A DNA stretch of 64,000 bases, taken from contig JAUSAB010000036.1 in the NCBI GenBank assembly GCA_030653035.1, forward strand, positions 1 to 64,000. Direction: 5' to 3'. Of the stretch, positions 62,633-64,000 are shown piece after piece. Numbering within the stretch: position 1 is the first letter of the stretch; every line of letters begins with the position of its first letter. Origin of the DNA: Desulfocapsaceae bacterium (lineage in GTDB: Bacteria; Desulfobacterota; Desulfobulbia; Desulfobulbales; Desulfocapsaceae). Under the pieces are notes generated by a model. That model saw only the letters and a program-made list of their open reading frames with translations. It had not been told where the DNA came from and searched no databases. A program made the position numbers and the translations under genes.

Positions 62633-64000
62633 TTATTCAAAGCGCAGGGCCTCGATAGGGTCAAACCGTGAGGCCTTCCAGGCCGGGTAAAATCCAAAGA
62701 TGATTCCCACCCCGGCCGAGACCAACACCGCCGTGGCGATGGCCGCAGGCGACGTCTCCACCGGCCACTTGAGCAGGAGTTGTACCAGCAGAGAGCCGCC
62801 ATGGCCAAGAACGATGCCCATGGCCCCGCCGGTAAGGCAGAGGACCACCGCCTCCACCAGAAACTGCTGAAGGATGTCCCTCCCCCGAGCCCCCACCGCC
62901 ATACGCAGGCCGATCTCCCGGGTGCGCTCGGTAACGGAAACAAGCATGATATTCATGATCCCCACCCCGCCCACCACCAGCGAGATCATGGCCACGGCCA
63001 GCAGCAGATTAGTCATCAGTGTGGTGGTGGTGGAGAGGGTTTTGGTAAGCTCGGCCATATCGCGGATACTGAAATCATCGGGTTCATCGGCTCGGAGGTG
63101 ATGCCGTTCCCGGAGTAGCGCCGTCATTTGCTCGATGGCCAAGGATATCTCTCCGGCGTTGTTGGCCGCAGCCATGATACTTTCGATATTGGCAAAGCGC
63201 ACCGGCATAGGATTGTCGGCCTGCTGGACGCTGGAACGTTCAGGATACAGGCTGATCTGGTCTGCGGGATAAAGATTGGACAGGGTGTTTACCGTATCCG
63301 TTGCGGCAGTCGACGCGCTCTGGTTGGTGGTGGAGAGGCTTGAACCAGTGACCCGGTATTTGATAGTGGTCCAGGGCGCAAGGATGACGTCGTCCTGATC
63401 CTGACCCATCATATTGGCACCCTTGGGGGTAAGAACCCCGATCACCCGGAAGGAAATATTCTTGATCCGGATCTCCTTGCCCACAGGCGACTCCCCCTCG
63501 AACAGCTCCCGAACCAGGGTCTGACCGAGCAGGCAAACCCGGTTACCATTAAGCACGTCCCGGTCGCTGAAGGGCTCACCCTCGGCCAGAATACTCCAGT
63601 CCTGCACATCGAGAAAGGCCGGGGTGGTGCCATACATGGTGTTGGGCACCCAGTTGCGGTTACCGTACACCACCTGGGTCCGGGCGCGGACAATGGGCGC
63701 GGCATTATGAATAGCCGGGCATTCCCGCAAGATGGCCTGGCAATCTTGCGGGGTCAGGGTGGTGGTAGTGCCCACCCCGAAGGAGATCCCTCCGCTGGAA
63801 GCAGTACCGGGGCGGATGACGAGGACGTTGGCCCCCATGCTGGCAATGGTTTTTTTAAGAGACGACGAAGAGCCGGCGCCGATCTCCATCATGGCAATGA
63901 CCGCACCAACACCAATAACGATCCCCAGAGTGGTGAGCATGGCCCGCATGGGATTGCGGCGCAAGGCCTTAAAAGCGGTTCTGGCTGTGGTGAAAACCCT
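62633..64000 (-). CDS. MacB-type ABC transporter permease (partial, cut by window edge)
   Basis: The C-terminal 455 residues of a MacB-fold permease; the frame is open to the last base (RVFTTARTAFKALRRNPMRAMLTTLG), so the start lies outside. Periplasmic domain with MGANVLVIRPG, PIVRARTQVVYGNRNW, GQTLVRELFEGESPVGKEIRI, then three C-terminal helices with ISLVVGGVGIMNIMLVSVTERTREIGLRMAVGA and the ending GFYPAWKASRFDPIEALRFE. A fused N-terminal ATPase cannot be judged from here. It works with an adaptor and the outer-membrane lipoprotein encoded downstream to extrude drugs, peptides or lipids. Confidence 0.9.
   Translation of the reverse strand, partial: RVFTTARTAFKALRRNPMRAMLTTLGIVIGVGAVIAMMEIGAGSSSSLKKTIASMGANVLVIRPGTASSGGISFGVGTTTTLTPQDCQAILRECPAIHNAAPIVRARTQVVYGNRNWVPNTMYGTTPAFLDVQDWSILAEGEPFSDRDVLNGNRVCLLGQTLVRELFEGESPVGKEIRIKNISFRVIGVLTPKGANMMGQDQDDVILAPWTTIKYRVTGSSLSTTNQSASTAATDTVNTLSNLYPADQISLYPERSSVQQADNPMPVRFANIESIMAAANNAGEISLAIEQMTALLRERHHLRADEPDDFSIRDMAELTKTLSTTTTLMTNLLLAVAMISLVVGGVGIMNIMLVSVTERTREIGLRMAVGARGRDILQQFLVEAVVLCLTGGAMGIVLGHGGSLLVQLLLKWPVETSPAAIATAVLVSAGVGIIFGFYPAWKASRFDPIEALRFE

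Overview
The window looks like a chromosomal segment of a Gram-negative anaerobe or microaerophile, most likely Desulfobacterota (Desulfobulbales-like). This is inferred from the gene mix: formate-THF ligase, modular NifU with NifS, ThyX in place of ThyA, PEP synthase, LPS/O-antigen export, and a GspE/PilB ATPase with a regulatory tail. I see no rRNA, tRNA or CRISPR array.

Layout. 1-6.8 kb (minus): O-antigen export and assembly, with epimerase, a 1225-aa sulfotransferase/glycosyltransferase/RgpF fusion, and the Wzt/Wzm ABC exporter. 6.9-8.3 kb (minus): two small secreted proteins. 8.6-15.7 kb (plus): msbA followed by a tightly packed methyltransferase, acetyltransferase and glycosyltransferase operon for LPS core, meeting a WaaE-like glycosyltransferase and the PilB-cNMP fusion head-on. 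19-24 kb (minus): fhs, thyX, nifS, nifU. 24.3-28.9 kb (minus): phosphohexomutase, lon, hsp20. 29.4-31.8 kb (plus): ppsA. 31.9-32.5 kb: internally deleted IS30-family element. 32.7-40.7 kb (minus): a run of exported proteins (895-aa modular surface protein, 100-aa protein, frameshifted FKBP, 129-aa protein, multicopper oxidase with FG-GAP repeats) behind a promoter overlapped by a Fur-box-like site. 41.0-50.6 kb (minus): copper cluster cusB-cusA-nosL-nosL-small membrane protein-ABC permease-ABC ATPase-membrane protein, without nosZ. 50.7-57.3 kb (minus): panB, ruvB, ruvA, ruvC, yebC, rlmE, cca. 57.4-60.9 kb (plus): thioredoxin-like protein, dihydrouridine synthase, diguanylate cyclase. 61.1-64 kb (minus): outer-membrane efflux lipoprotein and a MacB-type permease cut by the window edge.

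How the parts work together. The left third makes and exports surface glycans (core by MsbA and the glycosyltransferases, O-chain by Wzm/Wzt). The centre holds Fe-S assembly and C1/thymidylate metabolism, then two adjacent exported metal-related blocks: a probably iron-regulated secreted operon ending in a multicopper oxidase, and a Cu(I) block pairing CusBA efflux with NosL lipoprotein-like chaperones and an ABC transporter. The right third is housekeeping.

Most notable: a dispersed hairpin repeat (three copies) that has entered the cca reading frame together with a 51-bp tandem array without breaking it; the NosL/ABC/CusBA block lacking nosZ; the Fur-box-led secreted operon; a PilB ATPase fused to a cyclic-nucleotide domain; and heptad-periodic spacers upstream of ruvA, ruvC and yebC. 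All alignments were done by eye.
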